The notes: a model not told the origin generated them from the sequence alone. Shown: positions 33,534-42,808, counted from the first letter of the stretch. The stretch: 64,000 bases of DNA from Sphingomonas sp. LC-1 (GCF_025371035.1 NZ_JANZXB010000008.1:62001-126000), one strand, 5' to 3'. A program made the numbers and translations.

Positions 33534-35216
33534 TCAGGCGGTGATGCCCTCGCCCGCGATGATCAGCGCGACGCCGATCGGGTGGCGGGCCCGCTCCGGC
33601 AGCGTCACCTCCAAAGCCTGGCCGGTCCGCTTGAAGGGCAGCGGGCTATGGTCCCCCTGCATCGTCACGCGGCGAATCTGTCCCGGCATGGTCGGATTGT
33701 CGCTGCCCAGCAACGTCATCCGCGCGACGCCGTCCTCGGGCCAGCCCAGCACCAGCGCATGGAGATTTCCGTTGCGGGTGACATAACGCACATCCTTGGC
33801 GCCATAGGCCGATTTGGGCCCACCTTCCGAGAAATTGCCCGCATTCGGCTTGGTCGGGCCTTCGCCGTGGATCTTCCACGGACGGCTGCCATAGATCGCC
33901 TCGCCATTGCGTCCCATCCACTCGGCGATCTCCTCGACGATCTTCTCTTCCTTGTCGTCGATCGTCCCGTCGCCGCGCATCGGCACCGACAGCATCAGAT
34001 TGCCGTTCTTCGACACGACGTCGCACAGCGTATGGAGGACATTGGCCGCCGATTTATAGCCATCATTCCGGTAGGTATCGATGTCGTAATGCCAGCCGCC
34101 GATGCAGGTATCGGTCTGCCACGGGAAGCGCTCGATATAGTTCTTGCCGCCGCGCTCCACGTCGTCGACGATGCCCATGCGCCGCTGCGCCGGAGTGACC
34201 TTGGCGGTCACCACCGCGTCGAGCTTGCCCCGGTTCCACTGCATCGACTGGTTGTAGAACCAAGAGGTGAATTCCAGCCCGTAATTTTCCAGCGGCAGAT
34301 CGAAATTGTCGAAATAGACCATGTCGGGCCGGTATTTCTGGACCAGGTCCTTGGCGCGGAGCAACCAGTTGCTGGCGAAGTTCGTGCCCGCCGGAACCCC
34401 CTCGTTCCACATCAGGTCAGTCGCGTCGTGCCAGGCATTGGCTTCCTCGACCGTGCGGATGCCGTCGGGCATGGGCATGTGCCGCCCGACATAAAGCTGT
34501 TGCGGGTCCAGTCCCTGCCACCATTGGCCACGCCCCTGCGCCGCCGTCAGCTTCCATGCGTCATAGCGTTCGCCCGCGCGGGGGCCCGTGGGGTCATAGC
34601 CATAAGCGGGCTGGTTCCAGTGCCAGGCATGGGCCGAGTGGTTCGATACCGCAAAGCGAAGTCCCCGCTCGCGCACCGCTTTTTCCCAGGTGCCGACGAT
34701 ATCCCTGCGCGGCCCGACCCGCATCGTGTTCCAAGGATGATATTTCGAGTCATAGGCATCAAGATTGTCGTGATGATTGGCCAGCGCCATGAAGTATTTG
34801 GCGCCCGCCTTCTTGTAGAGGTCGAGCAACCGGCCGGGGTCCCAGCGGTCGGCCTTCCACCTATTCTGGATCTGCATGAAACCGACATCGGCCGGATGAC
34901 CATAGGTCTTGAGATGATGATCATAGGCGCGGGTGCCCGGCAGATACATGTTGCGCGCATACCAGTCGCCCGCCTCCGGCACGCATTGCGCGGTCCAGTG
35001 GGCCCACATCCCGAACTTAGCGTCGCGGAACCAGTCGGGCACGCTGTATCCGGCGGTCAACGATCCCCAATTCGCCGTGAAGCGCGCCGGAGGCGGAACC
35101 TTCAGCGCGCGCCCAGCCCCCATTTGCTGGGGAAGGGTTGCCGCCGACGCGATCGCCGGTGCCATAGCCGCCGCCGCTAGGCTGCCGCCGATCATCTCGC
35201 GTCTGTTCGCCGTCAT
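33534..35216 (-). CDS. GH29 alpha-L-fucosidase, exported
   Basis: A 560-residue family 29 enzyme. A Tat-like leader (ANRREMIGGSLAAAAMAPAIASA) precedes the TIM-barrel. Conserved blocks are DWFRDAKFGMWAHWTAQCVPEAGDWYARNMY, FMALANHHDNLDAYDSKYHPWN, LRFAVSNHSAHAWHW and DMVYFDNFDLPLENYG, where the first D of the last block's YFD is the expected nucleophile. A C-terminal beta domain ends near VTLPERARHPIGVALII. It would trim alpha-fucosyl residues in the periplasm. It is 335 bases from the GH130-like gene and has its own likely promoter. Confidence 0.9.
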   Translation of the reverse strand: MTANRREMIGGSLAAAAMAPAIASAATLPQQMGAGRALKVPPPARFTANWGSLTAGYSVPDWFRDAKFGMWAHWTAQCVPEAGDWYARNMYLPGTRAYDHHLKTYGHPADVGFMQIQNRWKADRWDPGRLLDLYKKAGAKYFMALANHHDNLDAYDSKYHPWNTMRVGPRRDIVGTWEKAVRERGLRFAVSNHSAHAWHWNQPAYGYDPTGPRAGERYDAWKLTAAQGRGQWWQGLDPQQLYVGRHMPMPDGIRTVEEANAWHDATDLMWNEGVPAGTNFASNWLLRAKDLVQKYRPDMVYFDNFDLPLENYGLEFTSWFYNQSMQWNRGKLDAVVTAKVTPAQRRMGIVDDVERGGKNYIERFPWQTDTCIGGWHYDIDTYRNDGYKSAANVLHTLCDVVSKNGNLMLSVPMRGDGTIDDKEEKIVEEIAEWMGRNGEAIYGSRPWKIHGEGPTKPNAGNFSEGGPKSAYGAKDVRYVTRNGNLHALVLGWPEDGVARMTLLGSDNPTMPGQIRRVTMQGDHSPLPFKRTGQALEVTLPERARHPIGVALIIAGEGITA

Positions 35217-35551
35217 ATCCGCCCTTCTCGACCAACAATATTCTGGCGGCCACATGCGTCCGACGCGGCCCCCTCCCCTTGCATCGATCTCGCCGGCGTC
35301 ACGCCATGGGCGCGCCGATCTCGTTCTCACCCATACAATTTCGTATTCGGTATGCGAAGCTAGGCGAGGCTTGGGGCAATTGGCAAGTGTCGCTCTGCCG
35401 GATGAGCTTGGGGCGTGAAATCGACCGACGCGAGCGTCACGCGTTCCTCGCTCCGCCCGGATCGAAGTCGAACGAGCGATCGACTTCGTCCCGCGTGGCG
35501 CCCGCCGGATGCCGTGTGGATGCTCATGCGGCGGAACAATGGCCGGGCGGA
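35217..35551. other. Intergenic region with palindrome and hairpin
   Basis: About 335 bases between GH29 and the GH130-like gene, both on the minus strand. A 23-bp element with outer arms CATAC/GTATG spans 35332-35354 and contains the inner palindrome ATAC-AATTTC-GTAT; its place about 115 bases before GH29 suits a regulator site. A perfect 8-bp stem GAAGTCGA/TCGACTTC with an 8-base loop (35464-35487) could terminate the GH130-like transcript. No gene was recognised. Confidence 0.4.
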
Positions 35552-36514
35552 TCAGCTGCGGCGGATCAGCGCCCGCGACAAGCGACGGTCTTCGAGCGAA
35601 TAGTACAGCCAGATGCCATCCGGTGCGACCACCACCGAGGCAGCAAAGGCGATGTCGGTCGCCCCACGATCATCGGCGGGGGGCGGCAGGATCAGCGGTT
35701 CGATCCCGCGCGCAACGACGCAGGTGTAATGCTCGTCGAACGCCACCCAGCCGATCCGCCAGCGCGCATCGCGGGTCGCACCATTGTAGAACATGACGGG
35801 GCACGTCTTGTCGTCGGTCAGCAGCGGCCCGGTCGACAGATGCCAGTCGTCCCAGCTATCCTCGCGCGGCATGAAGGGCGTAGGCTGCTCGGTCCAGGGG
35901 CCTGCGACATCCGCACCGATCGCCAGCCCGATGCGCGAGGCATTATCGGCGGCATATTCATAGAATAGCCGCCAGCGCCCATCCGCCGTCCGGTCGACGG
36001 TCGCCTCCTTGGTATTGCCCTCCGACTTGGAAGACGCCAGCGCGACACCGCTTTTCACCAGCCGATCAAGCGAGGGGCCGGTCGCATAGGACAGTTCGCC
36101 ATGCGCGTGATCGGCGAGCACCCCCGAATAATAGACGATGTAGCCCTGTTCGGACCGGACCACGGTCGGGTCCTCGACCCCGCCCGCGTCGTGATCGCCG
36201 GGCCCCGGCATGATGGAGGGGCGATCCATCATGGTGAAATGCCGCCCGTCCTCGCTCCATCCCGACCAGATGACGCCGGTGTCGGTCAGCACCTCGCCGG
36301 GCCGCACCACCGCGCGGACCATCATGCCCCAGCGGCCATCGGCCTCGCGCCAGACATAGGGGCTCATCAGGTCGCGAGCCATCAGCGCGGGCGGCCCGTC
36401 GAGCGTGACCTGCTCGATACGCTTGACGTTGAAGTCCAGGTCGAGCGGCGCATCGGCGACCTGGTCCTTGCGATGCGGATCGGCGACCGGGCCGTTGGCG
36501 TCGGGCGTCATCAT
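35552..36514 (-). CDS. GH130/GH43-like five-bladed propeller glycosidase
   Basis: A 320-residue protein with the repeated beta-propeller pattern of the GH130 (mannoside phosphorylase/hydrolase) and GH43 clans: RDLMSPYVWREADGRWGMMVRAV, GGVEDPTVVRSEQGYIVYYSG, NTKEATVDRTADGRWRLFYEYA, LSTGPLLTDDKTCPVMFYNGATRDARWRIGWVAFD. The GGVEDPTV block carries the Glu-Asp pair seen in GH130 active sites. There is no signal peptide, so it should be cytoplasmic. The first of two adjacent ATGs overlaps the SDR stop by four bases. Family membership is fairly clear, but the linkage and mode (phosphorolysis or hydrolysis) are not. Confidence 0.75.
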   Translation of the reverse strand: MMTPDANGPVADPHRKDQVADAPLDLDFNVKRIEQVTLDGPPALMARDLMSPYVWREADGRWGMMVRAVVRPGEVLTDTGVIWSGWSEDGRHFTMMDRPSIMPGPGDHDAGGVEDPTVVRSEQGYIVYYSGVLADHAHGELSYATGPSLDRLVKSGVALASSKSEGNTKEATVDRTADGRWRLFYEYAADNASRIGLAIGADVAGPWTEQPTPFMPREDSWDDWHLSTGPLLTDDKTCPVMFYNGATRDARWRIGWVAFDEHYTCVVARGIEPLILPPPADDRGATDIAFAASVVVAPDGIWLYYSLEDRRLSRALIRRS

Positions 36515-37284
36515 GCGCCCAGCGCCTGCATCAGCGACAGACCGCCATCGATGACGATCCGCGCGCCGGTGATATAGCGCGCCTTGTCGGAGGCCAGGAA
36601 GACGGCGAGATCCGCCACCTCCGAGGCGTTTCCGGCCCGGCCGATCGGGATATTCTGTTCGAGCGTGCGGCGATAGACCGGATCGGCCTGCGCCTTGGCG
36701 TTCATCGGGGTCAGGATCATGCCCGGCTCGATCGCGTTCACGCGGATGCCACGCGGGGCTTCCTCGATCGCCAGAGTCTCGACCAGGTTGGACAGCCCAC
36801 CCTTGGCGGCGCAATAATCGGCTCCCCCTGCGCGCACCGCATAGGCGTGGATCGAGGAGATATGCAGGATCGCCGCGTCGCCCTTGGCCTCACCCCGCCC
36901 GGTCAGGAAGCGGCGAGAGGTCAGGAAGGCGCCGGTCAGGTCGGTGTCGATCAGCCGCTGCCACTGGGCCAGCGTCATGTCGCGGACCGTCACGCCCGAC
37001 ATGTTGAGCCCGGCGGAATTGACCAGCACATCCGCCGCGCCCCATTGCGCCTCGACAGCGGCGAAGGCCTTCTCCACCGAGTCTTCGTTATTCACCTCCG
37101 CCTGGACAGCGATCGCTTCGCCGCCTGCCTTGCGAACCGCCTGCGCCGTCACGTCGGCGGCGGCCTGATCGCTGTGGAACAGCACCGCGACCCTTGCGCC
37201 CGTCGCGCCGAACGCCTCGGCACAGGCCGCGCCGATTCCCGACTCTGCCCCCGTCACGATCACCGTCTGCGATACCACCGGCAT
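36511..37284 (-). CDS. Short-chain dehydrogenase/reductase
   Basis: A 257-residue classical SDR. The cofactor loop TGAESGIGAACAEAF, NSAGLN (NNAG equivalent), catalytic S in ILHISSIHAY, and YCAAKGG with the Tyr and Lys are all present, and the end reads ARYITGARIVIDGGLSL. It resembles glucose 1-dehydrogenase-type sugar oxidoreductases. Translational overlap with the GH130-like gene suggests that it oxidises or reduces a sugar released by that enzyme. A short promoter region of 76 bases separates it from the DHA2 exporter. Confidence 0.9.
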   Translation of the reverse strand: MPVVSQTVIVTGAESGIGAACAEAFGATGARVAVLFHSDQAAADVTAQAVRKAGGEAIAVQAEVNNEDSVEKAFAAVEAQWGAADVLVNSAGLNMSGVTVRDMTLAQWQRLIDTDLTGAFLTSRRFLTGRGEAKGDAAILHISSIHAYAVRAGGADYCAAKGGLSNLVETLAIEEAPRGIRVNAIEPGMILTPMNAKAQADPVYRRTLEQNIPIGRAGNASEVADLAVFLASDKARYITGARIVIDGGLSLMQALGA

Positions 37285-37360
37285 ATTCCCGTTATGGATG
37301 AATGCCGGTAACGGTTCTTAACCTGGATCGTTGCTGGGCAAGAACGACATTACCGATTCG

Positions 37361-38842
37361 TCATTCTTCGTGCCCGTCGCGTCCATGATGGCCGCTCATC
37401 TCCGCGCCCGCATCATGGGCGAAGCGGCGGTTCCAGACGATCGCCGATGTGGAGATCGCGGCCACCACCACGAACGCCGCCGAGAAGCTGCCCAGCGTCG
37501 GTCCGCCCTTCCCTTCGACCAGCGTCCCCAGCTCCAGCACGGTCGCGGCGGTGCAGATACCCAGCGACAGGGTCAGTTGCTGGAACGTCGCATAGAAGCT
37601 GGTCGCCGCGCTCATCCGGTCCTTGTCGACATCCGCATAGGCAATGGCGTTGTACCCGGTGAACTGGAAGGAGGTGAAGAAGCCCGACAGCGCCAGGACG
37701 AAGGTGATCGCCGCGATCGGCCAGTCGGGCCGGAACAGTGCGCAGGTGGCATAGCCTGCGCTGCTGACCAGTCCCGACACGATCAGGCTGCGGCGAAAGC
37801 CCCATCGACGCAGGACGCGGGGAGCGAGCGCCTTCATCGCCAGCGCGCCGATCGCGCCCGCCATGGTGATAGTACCCGTCTTGGCCGCGCTCAGGCCAAA
37901 GCCGAGCTGGAACATCAGCGGCAACAGAAAGGGCTGCGCCCCTTGCGTAATACGGGTCAGCGAACCCCCGATCACCGACAGGCGGAAGGTGGGCACGCGC
38001 ATCAGCGTCGGGTCCAGGATCGGGTCGTCGGTGTGCCGGGCATGACGGATATAGATCCACCCGAACGCCGCCCCGATGACGAGCAGCCCCAGTGCGACCC
38101 AGCCCGTGCCCGGTCGGCTCGCCAGTTCGAAACCGAACAACAGGCAGCCGAGCGAAATGCCCGACATGACGAAGCCCGACACATCGAACCGCGTCCGCGC
38201 ATCGCCGCGCACCTCGGGCACCAGCATCCAGGCACCGATCACCCCGATGATGCCGATCGGAATGTTGAGATAGAAGATCCAGCGCCAGTCGAGCCAAGTG
38301 ACGATGAAACCACCCAGCGGCGGCCCCAATATCGGTCCGATCAAGGCGGGCATGACCAGCCAGGACAATGCCTGGACCATATCCTCCTTCGCGACGCTGC
38401 GCAGCAGGACCAGCCGCCCGACCGGCACCATCATCGCGCCGCCAATCCCCTGCAGGAACCGTGCGGCGACCAGCGTCGGCAGCGATCCCGACTGCGCGCA
38501 CAGGATCGACCCGATCAGGAACACCCCGATCGCCGAGCAGAAGACGGTGCGCGACCCGAATTTGTCGGCCAGCGTCCCACTCGCCGGGATGAACAAGGCG
38601 AGCGCGAGCAGATAGCTGGTCAAGGCGAGGCTGAGGCTGGTCGCGGGCGTCGCCAGGTCGCGCGCCATCGTCGGCAGTGCGACGGTCAGCACCGTGCCGT
38701 CCAGTTGCTGCATGAACAGTGCGGAGGCGACGACGAGCGCGATGACACGGTAGCCACGCGTCTGCGCCGGCTCCGACTTGGGCGCGCCGCTGGTCACCGC
38801 CTCGACTCCGGGGGCCAGGCCGTCATTCACGTCCGCACTCAT
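37361..38842 (-). CDS. MFS multidrug-type exporter, DHA2 (EmrB/QacA) family
   Basis: A 493-residue membrane protein with fourteen likely helices. The conserved start LFMQQLDGTVLTVALPTMARDL, the motif A loop DKFGSRTVF, motif RFLQGIGGAMMVPVGRLVLLRS and motif C-like GPILGPPLGGFIVTWLDWRWIFYLNIPIG identify DHA2 drug:H+ antiporters. The ATG at 38842 is preferred over an upstream in-frame start. It lies 60 bases behind the OprO/P porin and could be the last gene of that run. The substrate is unknown. A very long antisense frame over this region is an artefact of GC-rich codon use. Confidence 0.9.
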   Translation of the reverse strand: MSADVNDGLAPGVEAVTSGAPKSEPAQTRGYRVIALVVASALFMQQLDGTVLTVALPTMARDLATPATSLSLALTSYLLALALFIPASGTLADKFGSRTVFCSAIGVFLIGSILCAQSGSLPTLVAARFLQGIGGAMMVPVGRLVLLRSVAKEDMVQALSWLVMPALIGPILGPPLGGFIVTWLDWRWIFYLNIPIGIIGVIGAWMLVPEVRGDARTRFDVSGFVMSGISLGCLLFGFELASRPGTGWVALGLLVIGAAFGWIYIRHARHTDDPILDPTLMRVPTFRLSVIGGSLTRITQGAQPFLLPLMFQLGFGLSAAKTGTITMAGAIGALAMKALAPRVLRRWGFRRSLIVSGLVSSAGYATCALFRPDWPIAAITFVLALSGFFTSFQFTGYNAIAYADVDKDRMSAATSFYATFQQLTLSLGICTAATVLELGTLVEGKGGPTLGSFSAAFVVVAAISTSAIVWNRRFAHDAGAEMSGHHGRDGHEE

Positions 38843-38902
38843 CGAGGCCAAATTACGCCGTCTCCACCGCATCTCGTTCCATTCGTCTGCCGCGTGCCCC
38901 CC

Positions 38903-40402
38903 CTAGAACGCGATTTGCGCCCGACCGATCAAGGTCTGGCCGTGATCTTTCGTCCAAACGCCCGCAACGGGGTTCGCCACCGACCAGTCGATAGCGTTCA
39001 ATTGCAGGCGAACGAAATTGTTCAGATACCAGTTCACGCCCAGCGTCAGCGCGGTCCCGCGCCCCGCCGTCGGATTGTCGCTATAATCCAGTTCCTCATA
39101 GCGTGTGGCCAGCTCGACCGCACCGCTGCCGCCCGAGGTGAAGGGGCGCAGCACGCGCGGACGGCTCCACACCCCGCCGCGCGTCAGATAGGGCGGGGTC
39201 TCGCCGGTCAGGAACCAGCCGCCCTGCACCGCCCAGGCGGCCTGGTCGGTCGAGACCCCGGCGACATTGCGAAGCGTCCGCGTGCCATATTCGCCATAGG
39301 CCCAAAGCGACTTGTGGAACGCGCCGAACTCGAATCCATAGCCGTCGCCCGACTTGGCATTGGGGAAGCTGCCCGCCGAAATGCGCAGATTGTCGTTGTA
39401 GAAGCCGCCGACCGCGATGGCGCGGGTCGGGCGGGTCACGTCGGTCGCGAGGTCCTCGTGAAAGCCCCAGACGCCGAGATGCAGCAGCCAGTCCGCGGTC
39501 TTCACTGGGTTCCAGTGCGCACGCGCGGCGATGGTCAGGCCGTCGCCGGCCGTGCCCGGATTGTTGATGTCGTCGCCCGACACCTGCACGCCGACATGCC
39601 AGCGACCGCCATAGATGCGCGCCGCCGCGCCCAGCCCGAAAAAGCCGCGCACCGGGATGATGCCCTGCGCGACGAAATTGCGTTCGAGAAAGGGGACCGA
39701 GATGGTGCCGCTCGACCCGTCCAGCCCGCGATCGTTCAGCCGGTTGCCCAGCGCGAACTCGGCCTGCTGGCCCATGAACCCAGTCGTCCAGGCGAGATAG
39801 GCCGATTTGATCGCGATGTCGTTGTCGGCGAAATCGCCCTCCAGCAGATAGGAGAGATGCTGCCCGACCGATCCCTCGAACCCCAGCCGGAGCGATCGGG
39901 CCTGGGTTGCGGTGATGTTACGCGCTGCGACGTCACTGCCCATGGTGGTGCCCAGGTCGACCAGGATACGTCCGCGCGGCCGGAACGAGAATCTGCCGTC
40001 GGCGCTGGTGAACTCGGGCGTCCCCTTCGACCAGTCGACATGGACGCCGTCCTTCTGCGCCTTCTCGATCCGTGCGAGCCGTGCGTCGAGCGAAGGCGGA
40101 TGCGCGTCGGAGGGGAGCGCCTGTCCCAGCGGCAGGGGGATGCGCGGCGGGGCGACGGTCTGGCCCGCCACCTGCGGCGGCGGCGCGGGATGGGCCTCGG
40201 AGGCGAGCGGCTGACCAAGCGGCGCGGTCATAGCCGCGACCTTCTGCCCCTCGACCGCCGCCAGCCGTGCCTCCAGCCGGGCGATCTGCGCCTGTTGCTG
40301 CTCGACCAGGCGGGTCAGCCGGGCGACATCGTCCTGTCCTGTTTCGGCGGCAACGGGCATGGCGGTACACAGGCCCATGGCAAGCATGGCTCCTCGATAC
40401 AT
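38903..40402 (-). CDS. OprO/OprP-type porin with N-terminal coiled coil
   Basis: A 499-residue outer-membrane channel of the phosphate-selective porin (Porin_O_P) family. After a signal peptide ending near VAAE there is a coiled coil (DVARLTRLVEQQQAQIARLEARLAAVEGQ), then an Ala/Pro-rich linker holding two similar units (PLGQPLASEAHPAPPP and PLGQALPSDAHPPS), then the barrel (FRPRGRILVDLGT onward) ending IGRAQIAF. The coiled coil is known in this family to trimerise near the inner face of the outer membrane. It sits behind an anion symporter and a binding protein, so it is probably the outer-membrane step for the same anionic substrate. Confidence 0.87.
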   Translation of the reverse strand: MYRGAMLAMGLCTAMPVAAETGQDDVARLTRLVEQQQAQIARLEARLAAVEGQKVAAMTAPLGQPLASEAHPAPPPQVAGQTVAPPRIPLPLGQALPSDAHPPSLDARLARIEKAQKDGVHVDWSKGTPEFTSADGRFSFRPRGRILVDLGTTMGSDVAARNITATQARSLRLGFEGSVGQHLSYLLEGDFADNDIAIKSAYLAWTTGFMGQQAEFALGNRLNDRGLDGSSGTISVPFLERNFVAQGIIPVRGFFGLGAAARIYGGRWHVGVQVSGDDINNPGTAGDGLTIAARAHWNPVKTADWLLHLGVWGFHEDLATDVTRPTRAIAVGGFYNDNLRISAGSFPNAKSGDGYGFEFGAFHKSLWAYGEYGTRTLRNVAGVSTDQAAWAVQGGWFLTGETPPYLTRGGVWSRPRVLRPFTSGGSGAVELATRYEELDYSDNPTAGRGTALTLGVNWYLNNFVRLQLNAIDWSVANPVAGVWTKDHGQTLIGRAQIAF

Positions 40403-40501
40403 GACGGCATCCTCTCAAGGGGTGGGCGGGCGGATCGTCGCCGCCGCCTCTTCATGGGTCGCCGCGCCCGACCTTGCGGGACGCGGCGACCGAGGCGGTC
40501 C

Positions 40502-41827
40502 TTAACGGACCTCGCGCTTGGTCAGTCGCGATCCGATGACCAGCGCCAGCAGGGACAGGAGGGCGGCGGCGGCGCACCAGGCGCCGGGGATCGCCTTGTC
40601 ACCGGTCGCGCCGATCAGCGCGGTACTGATCGCCGGGGTGAACCCGCCGAAGATCGCGGTCGCCAGGCTATAGGCCAGGCTGAAGCCGACGGTGCGGACG
40701 TGCGCCGGGATGACCTCGGTCAGATAGACGATGAACGCGCCATTATAGGTGGCGTAGATCGCGGCAAGCAGCAGCTCGACCGTCAGCAGCCGCCCGAAGC
40801 TCGGCGCGGCGACCAGCCAGCTCATCAGCGGATAGGCCAGCACCAGCCCCAGCAGCGTCGCGGTGATGAGCAGCGGGCGACGCCCGATCCGGTCGGACAG
40901 CGCACCCATGACCGGCAGCAGGATGAAATTGGTGACGCCGACGCACGCCGTGACGAACAGCGCCGAACCCGGCGTCAGCGACAGCACCTTGTTGCCGAAG
41001 GTCGGGGTATAGGCGGTGATCATGTAGAAGAAGACGGTCGTCATCACCGCCATCAGCGCACCCTGAAGCACCACGCCCCAATTGCCGCCGATGGTCCGCA
41101 TGATCTGCGAGAGTTGCGGATGCTCCTTGCGCTTCAGAAAGACCTCGGTCTCCTCCATGTGGCGACGGATGACGAACAGGAACGGGATCATCACGCAGCC
41201 GATGATGAACGGGATGCGCCAGCCCCAGGCCTGCATCGTCTCGGCGTCCAGGCTGGTCGACACGAGCAGACCGATCAGCGCGGCGAAGACCACCGCCGCC
41301 TGCTGGCTGGCCGACTGCCAGGAGCAGAAGAAGCCCTTCTTGTCGGGCGGCGCGATCTCGTTGAGATAGACCGACACGCCGCCGACCTCGACACCCGCCG
41401 ACAGGCCCTGCACCAGCCGCCCGACCAGGATGATGATGGGGGCCGCGACGCCGATCTGCGCATAAGTGGGCGTGACCGCGATGGCGAGCGTGCCCAGCGC
41501 CATCAGGCCCAGCGTCAGCAGCAGGCCCTGCCGCCGCCCATGCTTGTCGATATAGGCGCCCAGCACCAGCGCGCCGACCGGACGCATCAGGAACCCCGCG
41601 CCAAAGGTCATCAGCGTCAGCATCAGCGAGGCGAAGTCGCTGCCGGTGGGGAAGAACGCCTTGGAGATGTAGGTGGCGTAATAGCCGAACACCATGAAGT
41701 CGAACATCTCCAGGAAGTTGCCGCTGGCAACGATAAAGATCGACTTGAAGGCGGACTTGCGGCGTTCGGCGGAAATGGGTGCCGCCGCCGGGGTGGCGGC
41801 GGCAAAGGATGCGGTTGCCTGGGTCAT
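40502..41827 (-). CDS. MFS metabolite:H+ symporter, citrate/tricarballylate type
   Basis: A 441-residue transporter of the MHS family. The start FLEMFDFMVFGYYATYISKAFFP, motif GAFLMRP-like FGAGFLMRPVGALVLGAYIDKHGRRQGLL, RLVQGLSAGVEVGGVSVYLNEIAPPDKKGFFCSWQSASQQAAVV, and GALSDRIGRRPLL follow citrate-proton and tricarballylate symporters (CitA/TcuC). The ATG overlaps the stop of the binding-protein gene (ATGA). No ABC, TRAP or TctAB membrane partner is present, so the periplasmic protein seems to work with this MFS carrier. Confidence 0.87.
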   Translation of the reverse strand: MTQATASFAAATPAAAPISAERRKSAFKSIFIVASGNFLEMFDFMVFGYYATYISKAFFPTGSDFASLMLTLMTFGAGFLMRPVGALVLGAYIDKHGRRQGLLLTLGLMALGTLAIAVTPTYAQIGVAAPIIILVGRLVQGLSAGVEVGGVSVYLNEIAPPDKKGFFCSWQSASQQAAVVFAALIGLLVSTSLDAETMQAWGWRIPFIIGCVMIPFLFVIRRHMEETEVFLKRKEHPQLSQIMRTIGGNWGVVLQGALMAVMTTVFFYMITAYTPTFGNKVLSLTPGSALFVTACVGVTNFILLPVMGALSDRIGRRPLLITATLLGLVLAYPLMSWLVAAPSFGRLLTVELLLAAIYATYNGAFIVYLTEVIPAHVRTVGFSLAYSLATAIFGGFTPAISTALIGATGDKAIPGAWCAAAALLSLLALVIGSRLTKREVR

Positions 41828-42681
41828 GGCTTGGCCTTTTGCGAAGCGGGTTCCAATCCGCTGTCGCGGATGATCGGATAGGCTTTGGGGGAGGCGAGAT
41901 AGGCGATCAGCGCCCGCGCCTCGGCCTGATGCGGGGAATAGGCGACGACACCCGCCGAAAAGGGCGTGACCTTTTGCAGCGCGTCGGGGAGCAGGCCGAT
42001 GATGCGGATGCCCTGAACCGGCTTCAACTCGCTCAACTGCTGGAAGCCGATCTCGGCATCGCCTTTGGCGACGATCTGGCCCACGGGCGTGGCGGGGATC
42101 ATCCGGCCCTTCGGGCGGACCTGATCGGCGATGCCCAGCCTGTCGAGCATCGCCGACTGGATATACACGCCCGAGGCGCTGTCCGACCAGGCGATCGATT
42201 TGGCGTGGATCAGCGTGTCGCGCACGGCATCGGGCGTGCTGATGTCCAGCGTCGGCGCGCCCGCCTTCACCGCGACCGCGATCTTGGACAGGCCCAGATC
42301 GGTGACGGTGCCCGACGTGACGGTGCCCGCCTGCGCCAGCTTGTCGAGCCCGCTGCGCGCCAGGATCACCACATCGGCATCCTCGTGCCGGGCGAGGCGG
42401 TTCGGAATGGCTTGCGGGGTGTCGCCCATCGAGGGGCCGTGTTCGGTGACGATATGAACGCCGGTGTCGCGTTCATATTGCTTGGCCAGCGCCTCGAACG
42501 CGGCGGTGAAGCCGCCCGAGGTGACGACATGAAGCTCGCGGACCGCAACCGGTTTGGTATCGCGGGCAAAGGCCGGGCCGGCGAGCGATGCCAGCCCCAA
42601 TAGCAGGACGGCACGCAAAGCGCCGCGCCGCGGGGATGGCCGCGGTCGCCGGGTCTTCGGCTCAAATGGTTCAACTTTCAT
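41824..42681 (-). CDS. Periplasmic substrate-binding protein, ModA-like fold
   Basis: A 285-residue solute-binding protein of the type II (SBP_bac_11/ModA-like) group. A signal peptide with a basic N-region (RRPRPSPRRGALRAVLLLGLASLAGPAFA) precedes ELHVVTSGGFTAAFEALAKQYERDTGVHI, DVVILARSGLDKLAQAG, SKIAVAVKAGAP, IAWSDSASGVYIQSAMLDRLGI and AKGDAEIGFQQLSELKPVQGI. The last segment matches the ligand-sensing loops of molybdate-type proteins, but the anion is not necessarily molybdate. It overlaps the symporter gene by four bases. The coupling of such a protein to an MFS carrier rather than an ABC system is unusual. Confidence 0.82.
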   Translation of the reverse strand: MKVEPFEPKTRRPRPSPRRGALRAVLLLGLASLAGPAFARDTKPVAVRELHVVTSGGFTAAFEALAKQYERDTGVHIVTEHGPSMGDTPQAIPNRLARHEDADVVILARSGLDKLAQAGTVTSGTVTDLGLSKIAVAVKAGAPTLDISTPDAVRDTLIHAKSIAWSDSASGVYIQSAMLDRLGIADQVRPKGRMIPATPVGQIVAKGDAEIGFQQLSELKPVQGIRIIGLLPDALQKVTPFSAGVVAYSPHQAEARALIAYLASPKAYPIIRDSGLEPASQKAKP

Positions 42682-42780
42682 CGGAAACCTCTCTTCCGCC
42701 CCGCTTCCGGCGGGTTCTCTTTCGGGCGGAGGCTTGAGCCGCCACGCCTTACGCGCCAATAAGCACTACGGGCGGCCAAT

Positions 42781-42799
42781 CGATCAAATGCAATGATCG
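42781..42799. promoter_or_regulatory. LysR-type site, T-N11-A palindrome
   Basis: CGATCA-N7-TGATCG is a perfect inverted repeat of 19 bp and contains T-N11-A (42784 and 42796), the core of LysR-family binding sites. It lies between the divergent binding-protein gene (start 42681) and the DAACS symporter gene. A LysR gene lies at 44048-44950. Confidence 0.5.
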
Positions 42800-42808
42800 G
42801 TCCGCTTT

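Noticed and set aside
35332-35354. Specific assignment of the CATAC/GTATG palindrome to a GntR or LacI regulator
   Set aside because: No such regulator gene is in the window and the inner bases do not match a consensus well enough; reported only as a palindrome.
37331-41881. Open frame of 1516 codons on the plus strand
   Set aside because: It is antisense to four well-supported genes (DHA2 exporter, porin, MHS symporter, start of binding protein). Its translation is rich in Arg, Gln, His and Asp with no domain, as expected from the complement of GC-rich coding DNA.
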